64,000 nucleotides of DNA from Plumapathes pennacea. Lineage: Eukaryota; Cnidaria; Anthozoa; Antipatharia; Myriopathidae. A program made the position numbers and the translations under genes. Under the pieces are notes generated by a model. It made no database searches. It was not told the DNA's origin and saw only the letters and a list, made by a program, of their open reading frames with translations. Each line of letters starts with the position of its first letter. Position 1 is the first letter of the stretch. This document shows, piece by piece, positions 30,067 through 41,032 of this stretch. Location: contig OZ038463.1 in assembly GCA_964036295.1 (NCBI GenBank), positions 18,401,069 to 18,465,068 of the forward strand, read 5' to 3'.

Positions 30067-31131
30067 TTATTTATAGATATTTTTTCGTTGGATGTGTAAT
30101 GTCATGAAAGTGGTGGCAGTGTCGCTGGGGGTAAATTCCAGTGGATGCCCGTCTTCATCTTTAAACCAAATGTGAAAGTGATGGAAGGTACCCGCCCTAA
30201 TTGGGACATAATGAGGGTGATAGACCACGTATTCGTGGACCGGCTTGTCGGGGTTGAGAGGTGGTAAGACATCCATGAAGAGGAGAGGTTCTTTTTTACC
30301 ATTCACATTACTGTTATGAATGAGATCAGAATAAACGCAGATTTGGTGACGGACCACATTATTTTGATTTTCATAATATTCCAAACTATGGCGTCGAATG
30401 ATGGGATCAATAGGGTTAGCACTGGTGGAGTGGCCGTTCTTGGTTAGGGGCAAGAATTGATCCAGAGGCTGAAACAGTCCGCCGGGGGGAGAAGTGATAC
30501 CCAGACTGGTTTCCTTTTCTTTGGTCAAATATTGGAATTCCCCATAGGATAAATGAATGTAATAGCCCGACAATTCAGGGGCACGTATGCCTACACCTAG
30601 AAGCGTGGCTAAAAACGGGTTGACAAAAAGAATGAATTGATTTGACATATCGTGAAGAATGCAATAATGTGCAAAATCTCGATGATTGTGTGCTTTCGAC
30701 GATAAGCGTAGAAATCGCGGTCAACAAGCATCTGTAGTAATTTTAACAATCATATCTACCACATTGTCGGCCACCTCGTACTCTCCTGAAGGTAAGGTAA
30801 ACAAAACCACTTTTCGATTGCCTAACCATTTGCCATGTGGTTCTGCTTTGACTTCAATGGCCAAAGTATCTAGACGAGGGGGTATAGGTCGGTTGCTCAC
30901 AGGAGGGCGCCGCATCAGCAGCCATTGTGCTTTGCGTGAGTCCAAGACGCCAAGTGTTGATGTTTTTTTGTGAGGTATAAACGAGTTGGGAATTGTCAGC
31001 GATTTGAGAGCCACTTCTGCATCCTCGGAAAACGTAACACGATGGGGAAAGGGTGCAATAAAATTCCCGGGCGTGTTGGTGAAGGACAGCGCGTGTGCCG
31101 CATTGCTGGCTAGAAAGAGGACATCAGACAT
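30067..31131 (-). pseudogene. Minor capsid protein (penton type) paralogue 1, in-frame TGA
   Basis: ATG at 31131. N-terminal block FLASNAAHALSFTNTPGNF then PFPHRVTFSEDAEVALKSLT is the signature of the Polinton penton-like minor capsid protein (short N-terminal arm, NTP..F, then the first strands). TGA at 30721-30723 divides the frame into 136 and 217 codons; the second part ends with a beta-rich domain (GTFHHFHIWFKDEDGHPLEF). In total 354 codons, close to paralogue 3. TATA box GTATAAATAAAC upstream. Penton-type proteins occupy the capsid vertices. Confidence 0.75.
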
Positions 31132-31154
31132 GCTGAAAAAATGAAATTTTTTAT

Positions 31155-32371
31155 TTACGCATGTTTATTTATACTTTTTCGAAAATGTAATTGTACACGG
31201 CTGACACCTGTGTCTCCCAAGGTTAGTGGTTGGCCGCGATCATCTTCCCACCACACTGTAAGAGTCTGCCGTATTTCAGGTTTCATAGCTTTATAGGATA
31301 CGTTCATTTCTTCCCAATGTTGTATAGGTGCCTCTGGTACTAGTCCGGGATTCTTAACCACAGCCAATAAAGAATCTTCAGCATTATTGACTATTTGTGT
31401 TCGAATAAAATCACCATGCAAATAAAAACACTGTCCAACTCGCTGTGCCTCGCGCGGCCCCCAGAGTTCACTAGTCGGCCATTCTGGTGGTTGATGGTCG
31501 GGATGAAAATCATTGACTAATTCTCCAAATGTCTCGTTCAAATTGGCGGCAAAGGGGTCAAAAAGTAAGGGGCCCGCATGAAAATGGTCCAGCGGGTCCA
31601 TGTGAAAAATGTATGGTGGACGGGAAGCTACATCCCCCAATAATCCACCCCCAGCCCCGCCATGTTGCTTCCACGTGCCACAAAGGCGTTCGTGATAGGT
31701 CGAAAATGACCATACGCCCCTTTAGGGTCTACGTGGCGCGCTCACGGATCCCAAAACCATGTTACCCCATAAAAATAATTAATGGGATCGCGAGAGGCAA
31801 ATCGTAGGCAGCGTTCCAAGTTGCGGTTGATCTGGATAACAATTGTCTGATCGGGAGTGGTTTCTTCGATATGACCCAATCCAGGTACATAAGCTTTCTT
31901 GAACATTAAGCTAGGTTTTTGATGAGGAAGGTCCTCGTAGACGTCATTGATTTGTCGAATTATTTGTTCTGCCACATCCTCGCCTGTGAAGTAAAGTCCC
32001 GGCTTCAGCGACATGACTAAAAGATGACCCAAGGGTCGCGCTTTTTTGATCCAATCATCAGCAGGTTGAGTAATCCATTTGGCATAAGACCCCAGTTTCA
32101 TTTTCTCCCACTCGGGAAATTGTTGAAACCCGTGAACAGCTTTTCGAAGTTTGCTTATCGTACTCTCTCCTGCATCCATACCCACGCGTGTGACTACCCA
32201 TGTCATGGGTCTTTGAGGTTGAAACCAGGTGGTCGGCAAGCTTAATTCTTGGACACCTACTTCCCAGCCTGTGAAATCCACTGGTTTGGGCAGTTGATTG
32301 GTAAATTTTTGGGGAGTGTTTATTCCCACATATCGAGCATTACTGAGCAACTCAACAATAGGAGTCACCAT
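31155..32371 (-). pseudogene. Minor capsid protein (penton type) paralogue 2, stop and frameshift
   Basis: ATG at 32371. N-terminal block LLSNARYVGINTPQKFTNQL then DFTGWEVGVQELSLPTTW is the clearest penton signature of the three. TGA at 31742-31744 and a one-base shift in a G-rich stretch near 31650 separate it from the C-terminal domain (31640 to 31155), whose end (WWEDDRGQPLTLGDTG, then VQLHF) parallels the end of paralogue 1. TATA box CTATAAAAGG upstream at about 32410. Confidence 0.75.
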
Positions 32372-32410
32372 GTTTTTTAAAAAATGATGTGTTCCTTTTT
32401 TGGTTTCCTT

Positions 32411-33514
32411 TTATAGACTGTCCCAGGCTCGTTTGTTGCTAGGTCGTTTTGTGACATAGACTATCACTGTGGTGACTCCCCAGCCAAAATCAATTTCTTC
32501 TCCTTCCTCGTCAAAAAATTGAAACGAGATATCTTTAATGACTTTATCTTCCGTCTGTATAGGAATAGGATTAGCAACGCGGTGTGTATATGCCGCGCAG
32601 TTCAATCGTTCTTTGTCCCCCGGATTAGGAACGATGGCCAGCAAACCTGACAAGATACTGCCGACAACCACATTTTTACCCAGGGTGGAATACAGCAAAA
32701 AACGACCAATTTGTTCGTCACTCATGGTGGTAGCGCTTGCATTCATCAAAATAGCATTGTTCTCCTTAATGGATTGTCTAGTGCCGCTCCGGTCAATTTG
32801 TCCGTCGGAGGTGCACATGAAAGGGCTGTCTAGATAGCCACCTCGCGCTGGCAATTGGTTTTCCTTGACCAGTTGACCTCCCCACACCCCTTCATCAGTC
32901 ACCAACCAGCGTCGTGGCAACAGGTCATTAGGGTCTTGTCCAAAACGAAGCAGTTTTGCCATCGTGTCATTCACCCATATTTTGTAATCGTGTCCATCAG
33001 TGTCTTCAATGGTGATGCGTTGTTTGTTGACAAACGACCCATCACCGTTTCCATTTTCAAAAGTAAACCGTAATTTCTTAAAGTGATTTAGAGGGAAGGC
33101 GCTGTACGTTTGTCGCATCATTTGCAAATAGACGTTTTTGTAGGGTTTATTGTTTTCCAGCGTGAACAGGACAGAGCGTACCTGTTTCTTTTTTTGACCT
33201 TGACTGTCTGTTGTTTCACACCGCAAATATTTTGAATGCTCGTTCATTCTCAAATTTTTCCAACTGATATATTTGGCGCCATCGTATCCGCCGGTCATCA
33301 CCCAGCGAGGTGCCTTGATGTCTCGATGTTTGCGAGAGATGGCATTCCACGAGGTAGGAATAATGACACTCATCACTTGCACTTGCATTCCCGTCAAATC
33401 AATGGGATACGGCAGTTTCACATTAAAATTCGCAGGAGTGTTGACTTGTCCGTTACGCGATTCACCATTGCTAAAGAAAGTCATCGTCTGTCCCTCCACG
33501 TTGTGAACACTCAT
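32411..33514 (-). CDS. Minor capsid protein (penton type) paralogue 3
   Basis: 367 residues, intact. N-terminus TFFSNGESRNGQVNTPANF, LPYPIDLTGMQVQVMS and PTSWN match the arm of paralogues 1 and 2. The middle has a glycine-rich GNGDGSF loop; the C-terminal domain (ISFQFFDEEGEEIDFGWG) again resembles the ends of the other two. The start overlaps the integrase stop (ATGA). Three tandem copies are unusual; one is normal in Polintons. Confidence 0.8.
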   Translation of the reverse strand: MSVHNVEGQTMTFFSNGESRNGQVNTPANFNVKLPYPIDLTGMQVQVMSVIIPTSWNAISRKHRDIKAPRWVMTGGYDGAKYISWKNLRMNEHSKYLRCETTDSQGQKKKQVRSVLFTLENNKPYKNVYLQMMRQTYSAFPLNHFKKLRFTFENGNGDGSFVNKQRITIEDTDGHDYKIWVNDTMAKLLRFGQDPNDLLPRRWLVTDEGVWGGQLVKENQLPARGGYLDSPFMCTSDGQIDRSGTRQSIKENNAILMNASATTMSDEQIGRFLLYSTLGKNVVVGSILSGLLAIVPNPGDKERLNCAAYTHRVANPIPIQTEDKVIKDISFQFFDEEGEEIDFGWGVTTVIVYVTKRPSNKRAWDSL

Positions 33515-34650
33515 TTTAGATTCTTTTTAGGGATCCACAAATTGTACTTTTCCGGATAGCCTACCCACTTGATCAACACTTCGGTTACTTTCTTACCCCT
33601 CACGGTTCGCCGTCGTTCGTCTAAAACTTCTTCTACAGCAAAATCCTGTTGGGGGTTATAGGGAACCTTTTGTACTTCGTCTCCGTAAAATCGACCCTCG
33701 ATAGGAGTACTATCTAATTCTTCCACTAAATAGCGCGGGTTTCCTAAAGTGCGCACCACGCGACGCACTCGATACAGAGCTTCGGTCCAGCGCCCGTAAT
33801 AACTTCTTTGAAACACATTGGCTTTGGCAATGCTCAAACGAACGTAATCACCCACACGTAACTGAGGACGTTGAACGTGTCGGCCTTTTATACTGTACAG
33901 ACGCTCGTACACTTGATATTGATTCCAGGTGGTCACATCCTGGGGAGCCATTCCAATGCTTGAATGCGGTCTTGAATTGTAGCCTTTTACAAACTCCTGC
34001 AATTGTTTCACATAGTTCATTTGACGTGTGTGAATGATGAAATTAATTATTTTCTGCTTAAATTCTCGATTAAAACGCTCCACAATTGCCGCTTTGTTCT
34101 CGCTAAATGTGCTATAGTGATGAATGGACTGTTCTTTCAACCACGCTTGCATACTCTTGTTGTAAAATTCTTTGCCCCGATCCGTGTGCAAGTTCGTGGG
34201 CTTGGTCTGCGCTTCGTTCACAATGGACTCAAACGCAGCCACGACAGCACTCCCCGTTTTGTTCTTGAGAGCACGCACATAAGCCAGACGCGACAGCACA
34301 TCCACTACCATCAGTAAATAGCGTATGCCCTCATTGTCGGGCGCCAGAGCTTGCATGTCCAACAGATCTGCCTGCCATGTTTCATGCATCCCCGTCACAT
34401 AGGTAGGGTCCCAGCGATTGCGACGGGGGGCCGGACGCTGTTTGGTATAGACGCGCTGCGTGCGCAGCCACGCTTTCGTTTCAGCATTTGGAATACCGTA
34501 GCGACGCTCGGCCTCACGAGCAAACACGTTCAGCCCTGAGAACGTTAAAGGACTGGCTGGATCCGTATACAGCGCAGAGAGAAACGCGTTCCGGTTTTTA
34601 CGGGGTGGGGGCTGGTATGTCCATTGTTTCGAACGATGGATCTCCGCCAT
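33511..34650 (-). CDS. Retroviral-type integrase with C-terminal chromodomain
   Basis: Catalyses insertion of the Polinton. 379 residues: N-terminal helical region with WLRTQRVYTKQRP, DDE core with D in HETWQADLLDMQ, D in LHTDRGKEF and E in ENKAAIVERFNREF, an SH3-like region (LRVGDYVRLSIAK), and a C-terminal chromodomain (VEEVLDERRR ... LIKWVGYPEKYNLWIP). Chromodomains in integrases bind methylated histone tails and bias insertion towards that chromatin. This fits insertion into another retroelement, though one case proves nothing. All key residues are present and the frame is intact. Confidence 0.93.
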   Translation of the reverse strand: MAEIHRSKQWTYQPPPRKNRNAFLSALYTDPASPLTFSGLNVFAREAERRYGIPNAETKAWLRTQRVYTKQRPAPRRNRWDPTYVTGMHETWQADLLDMQALAPDNEGIRYLLMVVDVLSRLAYVRALKNKTGSAVVAAFESIVNEAQTKPTNLHTDRGKEFYNKSMQAWLKEQSIHHYSTFSENKAAIVERFNREFKQKIINFIIHTRQMNYVKQLQEFVKGYNSRPHSSIGMAPQDVTTWNQYQVYERLYSIKGRHVQRPQLRVGDYVRLSIAKANVFQRSYYGRWTEALYRVRRVVRTLGNPRYLVEELDSTPIEGRFYGDEVQKVPYNPQQDFAVEEVLDERRRTVRGKKVTEVLIKWVGYPEKYNLWIPKKNLK

Positions 34651-34688
34651 TTTTTAGTCTGCATGTTTTTTAAGAACAACGCGTTCTT

Positions 34689-37600
34689 TTATGGAGGACG
34701 CTGCGTGCCGTAAGGCAATGTGTCATAGGGATTACAATGGGAGGGGTGAGCACTTCCGTCCGACAAAAGACTGGCCACCATCATTCGCTTGCTAATGACC
34801 GCACGATACGTCTTGGTACGTTCCCGAGCAAAGACGCGTTTCTGAGCATTGTGACTTTCCCGCACAATGCTGTTGAGATAGACAATGTTAATGGTATGCG
34901 CATTGGCAGCGTCTCGAGGCGCCATACCAGCACGGACGTCTTCGACCACATTGACGATCGTATCACGAATGGTGTCCGCCGTTAATTTGCGACAAGCGCG
35001 CACCGTTTGCGAAATACCGCGCACTTTCACTTCTCGATCCCCATTGTCTAATTCATACGCATAATTCTTAGGGCCTGCGCTGACAAACATCTTGATAGCG
35101 CGTCCCGGCTGAATCTCGTCTGTCAGATCACCAAAAAACTCTCCCGTCTTAATCAAGTCGCGCTGATCTCCTGGACCCGTAGTGAAGATGATGGAATCCG
35201 TGTCCATATACAAGACACGTTTGTCCAGAGGATTTAGACATTGCACATACAATTTCTTGCGCGCCAACCAAGTGGTCCAGGCCGCAATCATGACAGACAC
35301 GTGAGCGGGACATGCAGCATCGTCTACATGTTCTTCGCGGTAATTAGGCACCACCATCAACATGGTCTGACCGATGGGAAACACAGCATGAATGTCAATC
35401 TTGGGATTCGTGGCCAAAGCCATCCATTCGGACACATCCGTCAGGTACTCGGTTTGCATCTTGTTCGTTTGCTGCCCTTGCTTGCCCCACATGCCGTTCA
35501 ACTCTTGTTTGCTAATTGCCCGATTGCCTTCGTCACGCTCCATCTTCTCGGGGTCCAAATACACACCCGAGTGCGCTGCGTACGCAGCAATGAAGGCAGC
35601 ACGTTTTTCTTCTATGTCTACGCCCGTGGGCCATCCGCTGGCCTCTTCTTTCAATTTCTGAAACGTTTGAATGTAGCTGCGAAACAAATGACGCGAGCGT
35701 TGCGGATAATGCCAGACTTCCCATACTTTATGGATGCGATAGCCTTTGCGCAATGCCAATTTCACCTCTTCACTGACCCAGGTACCACGCAAACACCGCT
35801 CTCGAGGGGTGTGGTCACAATACCCCTGTTTCAACTCTTGAGCACACATACCACAGAGGGGAAACATTAGCTTGTTGTTGCATCGATAGGGCAACACTGC
35901 ATTGTACAAATCACCTGGCGGTTCGATATCACACTTCACAAACCCATAGGTCTGATGTACATCGGTCAGTGTGTGATTCCAGTACTGTCGGATTTCTGGG
36001 TGACCAATGGGGTAGGGGTCATGGTCGTCTGGATCCCAACTGCCCATGGGTTCACTGGGGCCCACTGAGGGGGGTACGCTGGGGTCTAAAGGCTCCATTC
36101 TTTCCATTCTTTCGTCACGACTTATGTTCAAATTGCAATCAGGATACAGCGACTTAAAATCATAATAATTGATTTCCTCCTCAGGACCTTCTGCACTTGC
36201 ATACAATTTGGTACAGCCTGTTCGCCCCCCAAAAAACGCATCACGCAGTCGCAACGGCGACACCAAATCCGCGCGTTCACACCATGTCTGAATAGTTGGG
36301 TCCTCTTTCTTGCGACGCTCCCATTCGCACTCCCACATGGTTTCCACTTGGTAACCGCAGGCTTGCAAACCTTCTTCCTTAAGCCGTGTCCGCCGGTGAA
36401 GTTCTCCCATGCTCATGTTCAATTTCGTGTTTTGATCGTCACCGCGATAACACTGTTCACAGCCGTGGAAATAACAGCCCCAGAACTCATAGCAACAGCG
36501 CGTCTGGGCCTGGTACCCATCCACGGGGCCCGTCCCCGCGTCCCGAGGTCGGTACTCGCCCCCATTCCACGCGTGCTGGATGCGACCGCCATGCTGATGG
36601 TTGAGCCAACTCAACCACTCCAGCGCCTTGTAGGATTGGTTTTGTTGCGGAAAATAGCCCGACTCCTCCTCGTGAGGAATGCTTTTAGGCGGCATGTGAT
36701 AGGCACGAAGGACTTTGTTGCATATGCCAGCCAACGTAATACTGTGCTTGAAAGGGTTGACACCATTGATGCGTTGAAATTTGCGGCAATATTCCAACAC
36801 ACCCTCTCTCAAAATGGTCACATCCACAGAACGGTAGGCTCTCAATGCCTCTTGCATGTTGAACACCGCCCCCGTGTCCACTTGTTTCTTGTACCAGGCC
36901 ATAAACACGGGCTGTTTGTCGCAATGCATGCCGTCCGGGTCGTACGATTCAATGGGGGGCATGGGGCCAACATAGTCCATGTTCTGGGGGGTGTGAAACA
37001 GATGTGGGAAATAGCCCTTGGCCAGCAGTGATTGTTCGCCTTCCAAACGCAAACCAAACGTTTTGGGAAATTCACTGAGGGACCTGAGAATGAAACAGAG
37101 ACTGTCCACAAACCGGAATCTCTCCCAGTACAGACTCAGGATTTTGCCCCCTTTCATAATGACTTGGGGACAATGGTCGCTTTCCAGCAACGTCCGTAAA
37201 ATGAACTGAAAATCAAACCCCTGCCCGTTGTGAGCGATCACTGTAGCCCCATCTTCATGGTACTCACACAGATAGTCGAGAAATTGATACACGCAATCTT
37301 CGCCTTCAAACACATGTTCCTCTTCGCGCAGTGTTGTCTGGGCAATCAGCAAAGTAGGTTTATGTTCACCCGTCTGTTGCTGTGTCTCAATATCATAGAA
37401 CACAAAATTGACAAAATTGTCAATGTCTCCCTCCACCAGTTGCTCTTTCAAAAGATCAATAGGTTGATTGAAGGGGGGCACACGGCGGACAGGTTCCAAG
37501 CGGCCGTCTTTGTGTTTCTTCTTGTCCACTTTGACAAGGGGAAACAAAAACACAGGCACAAAGCAGCGGTGTCCCCCGGGTTGATTGCTTTCACACACGC

Positions 37601-38882
37601 GACAATACTGCTCTCCACACACGTGCGGAGGTCAATTAGCGCGCTGTACATACTCGCGACCACATGTTTCACAAAATCGCCATTCGTTGGTGCACTGACC
37701 ATGTTTTTTGTGTTTTTTGTGATTTTCCAAACACTGCGGTCCGTAAAAATAGCGACGACAAATTCCACACTGCTGTTCGCGCCGTTCATTTGTTTGGCGG
37801 TCTTGACAGCAATTGCTCTTGCAAGCCTCGCACAGAAGAGCGCATCGATGTTTCAAACGATGGTTGTGTGGTTTGTTTTGCAACTCGCAAAAATGTTTAG
37901 CCCCCATGTAGGCATTCATTCGAGGGATAAACACGTAATGACCGTCGTACAATACTAGATTCAAAATGTTGTGCGTGCGCACATCCTCTTCGTGCTGTTC
38001 CTTAAAGAAAAGAGCGTGATTCATATTGGTAGCATAGACGCGAATGATAAATCCCTTGGGTCGCAAATACTGAGCAAATTTCGCAAGTTCCGCTTGTCCT
38101 GACCGCTGATACACACCTACGTCACAAGCCAAACACAATTCGGCCGCTTTCCGTTTCCACAGCTCCGGATTGTTGCGCAATCGCTTCATCCCCCGACGCA
38201 CTTGTGCTCCCTCATTGTGATAGAGCATACCATACACCAAACATCGGGCCAAACACATCTGATCGTCTGCATCGAGAGGGGGACATACGACGCTTTTGTC
38301 ACGTTTCAAATTGTTCATAATGTTCACACCGCGCAGTCGTTTACCACCACCCCCCGCTGGCTGTCGTATGGCCGGCACATTGACAATAACGCTGTCATCA
38401 ATCTGGAAATCACGATGCGATTGCATCACCCGTCCAAATGTTTCATTGATTACCGTATCGGTCAAACGATAAGCTGGCATAAACGAAACACGAATCGGCA
38501 TTTGTAATTGCCGCGATCGAAACGTTATCAGAGCATAGTCATCGTTCTCCAAATTAGCTTCCGCCATGGCGCGATGAACAAGAGCAATCAACGCTTCGTT
38601 CAAATGTTCCATATTAGTGTGCAAATCACCGGCTTCGATGGCCGCTAATTGTCGGGCCCCGGGATGAAATTGCATGTCGTACTGTCGCACTCCAAATCGA
38701 CGCGATTCGCGTTCCGTGCGGTGTCGTAAATCCCATTCCAAATGTCCCGCCGCTGCTGCTGCGGCTTCCTCTTCTTCACCACCCCCCACTTGAATATCCA
38801 TATCTTCTAAAGGGTCCATCTCGAGTGGCTCCTCCAGAACAGCGCCCTCTCTTATAAGCTGCTCCAACCAATCGTCGTCCAT
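34689..38882 (-). pseudogene. PolB: Protein-primed DNA polymerase B, one in-frame TGA
   Basis: Replicates the Polinton. The frame spans 1,397 codons from ATG 38882, interrupted by TGA at 37632-37634. Upstream part (416 codons): acidic N-terminus, then a region with DDQMCLARCLVYG and a Cys/His-rich array (CEACKSNC, CGICRRYF, CETCGREY) as in the N-terminal extension of Polinton polymerases. Downstream part (977 codons): exonuclease motifs FYDIETQQQ and AHNGQGFDFQF and YRSVDVTIL; polymerase motif A YYDFKSLYP (about 487 of this part), B KQELNGMWGK (about 703), C YMDTDSIIF (about 804). All catalytic motifs are intact, so the only visible lesion is the stop. An ATG-equivalent restart at 37622 is not evident. 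Confidence 0.9.
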
Positions 38883-38933
38883 ATCCTATAAATAAAACCA
38901 TCTTTTTTAAATTATAATCATAATCACTTTATC

Positions 38934-39344
38934 ATGTCCGAAGACTGGAACTACGACAACACGCATTGGCGTAATACTCGTCGTATAGGATGGACTCAGA
39001 AAGTAAGGAATGCAAGAGATGCAAGAAGTAGACGATATACTCGCGAAAGCTATGATCAATTTTGGAGAGATGCAAAGAAATGGGCGACTCCGTCCCCACA
39101 CGTTCGCACACACAAGCGCCGTGCACGTACACACAGTGATTACCTCTACGGTAACGTTTTGCGCCCACGACCAGGATGGCAAGCAGCATTTCAAACAATG
39201 TACACGAACCAGATCAAACGGCGGCGTAAGCGCAAACGCAACACCAGAGAAGCTGCTCACAGAGCCACTCAAAGAGCATACAGGCGCGTTGTAAGAAAAA
39301 CACTTAAAAAACTCCCCTACACTACTGCTGCTGCATCGGCCTAA
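38934..39344 (+). CDS. Arg-rich protein, MSEDWNYDN paralogue 1
   Basis: 136 residues. Starts MSEDWNYDNTHWRNTRRIGW; the rest is very basic (KRRRKRKRNTREAAHRATQR). Likely a nucleic-acid-binding virion protein. Its first 20 codons match those of the next gene, and the spacing from the polymerase start (51 bp) makes a compact divergent promoter. Confidence 0.65.
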   Translation: MSEDWNYDNTHWRNTRRIGWTQKVRNARDARSRRYTRESYDQFWRDAKKWATPSPHVRTHKRRARTHSDYLYGNVLRPRPGWQAAFQTMYTNQIKRRRKRKRNTREAAHRATQRAYRRVVRKTLKKLPYTTAAASA

Positions 39345-39398
39345 ATTTTATAAAAGGCATTGCATCATCGTTGTTATCACCATTACATCATTAAAAAC

Positions 39399-39656
39399 AT
39401 GTCTGAAGACTGGAATTACGACAATACTCATGCACGGGACGTACGCAACACAAGAAGAATACGTTTTAACACCCCTAACAACCGTGGTCGCCGCAAAAAC
39501 CGCGGTCGAAACAGAAACAGCAGCAAGTGGAAAAAAGCTTTCCAGGAACTGGCGCAAATTAAACATCGTTTCAATCAATTAAAACGGCGCAAGACACCGC
39601 GCGTTTCTACTCACACATGCATTGTTCAAAAGACGGGAAGACGTAAAAGACGGTAA
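39399..39656 (+). CDS. Arg-rich protein, MSEDWNYDN paralogue 2
   Basis: 85 residues from ATG 39399. Same start MSEDWNYDNTH then RNTRRIRF, followed by GRRKNRGRNRN and a basic tail ending KTGRRKRR. A tandem duplicate that has diverged outside the N-terminus. Confidence 0.65.
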   Translation: MSEDWNYDNTHARDVRNTRRIRFNTPNNRGRRKNRGRNRNSSKWKKAFQELAQIKHRFNQLKRRKTPRVSTHTCIVQKTGRRKRR

Positions 39657-39704
39657 GAGGCTATAAAACAAACTGCTTCACTTAAAAGAATAAACACTTT
39701 CATC

Positions 39705-40130
39705 ATGGACACGGCCAAGTACCGCTTCAAGCAAGCCTTGCACGATTACCTTCACGACCGCGATCTCCAAAAACTTTTCAATCGAACCTGTACAAGTGGA
39801 TTGGCCATTCTTTTCCAATACTGTCGAGGTATTCTCAAAAACATTCATCCCAGCTTAATCACCATTCTGGCTCGACGCATGAAAAAGTATTTGGGCATTA
39901 CCATCCCCCCTCCCGGTTGCCACGTGACAGAAGAAAAAGATCATCAAGAACGCGAAAACACAATCATTCAAAACATCTTAGATGTGACTGACCGCTCCCC
40001 CAGCGTGCTGGATGGCGACCAAATTGATGGCCCCGCCCCACCCCCCTTAGAAACTTTGTTTGACGTCACCACCATCACCCCCCAGGAATACATGACACTT
40101 CCACTTGAATCACTTGTAAAACAGGTTTAA
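39705..40130 (+). CDS. Unknown 141-residue protein
   Basis: ATG 39705, preceded by a TATA-like CTATAAAACAA. Helical N-terminal half with LAILFQYCRGILKNIHPSL (moderately hydrophobic) and RRMKKYLGI; acidic, Pro-rich C-terminal half with DGPAPPPLETLF and TPQEYMTLP. No family recognised. Third plus-strand gene in the right accessory block. Confidence 0.55.
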   Translation: MDTAKYRFKQALHDYLHDRDLQKLFNRTCTSGLAILFQYCRGILKNIHPSLITILARRMKKYLGITIPPPGCHVTEEKDHQERENTIIQNILDVTDRSPSVLDGDQIDGPAPPPLETLFDVTTITPQEYMTLPLESLVKQV

Positions 40131-40277
40131 CAAAAACTTTTTCAAAAATAACAGCTTTTCTGTCGTCACTGAACAAATACGACTACTAGACAAAACAGTG
40201 TTTTTCACATCTGTCGCTGTTTCTTAGCAGACGGCTTTTCCTCATCTCCTCCTTCTTTCTCTTCTTCTTCTTTCTTT

Positions 40278-40919
40278 TCATCGCCGCGAGGCATCAAAAA
40301 AATTCACACTCGCTTTTACAAACCCGCCATGCACTCTCATACATATTTCTGGAAAGTATTTACAACATCCCAGATGACGTGGAACCAACAGTGGACTGAT
40401 ATCTGTATCATGACGGCATTCAAACAGAGTGCCATCATCATACAGACTGCATGCGCGACAACATCGCAGATCATGCACATCCAAAACACGCACTGCTGCC
40501 CAGGTCAAAAAACACTTCTCGTCATAACCCAGGACTGCCCAATCACTGCGGCACTGACTCATCATCCACCAGCACCGGTCCCAGCGCCCCTTTTCCACTA
40601 TCTTATCTTTCTTGACCTCACAGAGATACTTTTCATCAGGAAACAGCTTCTTGCAAGCCAAGCGCGACACTTCAATATTATTCAAAAACTTGCGCCGCTT
40701 TCCCTTAGCCCAGGTAAACTCTTCCCATTGATAAGGCGGTTTAGACATATCCCCCACGCTTATTTGAGGAAGATCATTAGCTTTCCATCGACCGTCCTGA
40801 ATAAAGACGAGAAAACCAAACCATTAACATTGCAACATTTTTCAGTTGCATTTGTTGTCATTTAACTAATTAAATTAAGTATTTACCTCAAGCACAATTT
40901 CGGACGGCCCTGCCTCCAT
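40278..40919 (-). CDS. Cys-rich accessory protein with one intron
   Basis: Exon 1 40919-40887 (11 codons, MEAGPSEIVLE), intron 40797-40886, exon 2 40796-40278; joined product about 183 residues. Exon 2 is rich in Cys and Trp (WDRCWWMMSQCRSDW, LRCCRACSLYDD, HLGCCKYF), probably metal-binding. Upstream, ATTTAATTTATAG can act as a TATA box in both directions for this gene and the one at 41033. Function unknown. Confidence 0.65.
40797..40886 (-). other. Spliceosomal intron (90 bp)
   Basis: Minus strand: exon end CTTGAG, donor GTAAATACTT, acceptor CGTCTTTATTCAG, exon start GACGG. It lies between codons and joins a short ATG exon to a long frame that has no convincing start of its own. Confidence 0.6.
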
Positions 40920-41032
40920 GGCATCTGAAACGGAATCTTGGGCGGGCTGACTTTGACTGGTCCCTCCTCTACCTTGATTGCGTCCTTGGAATGTCTATAA
41001 ATTAAATAATTTACCATTAGTTATCATTAATC

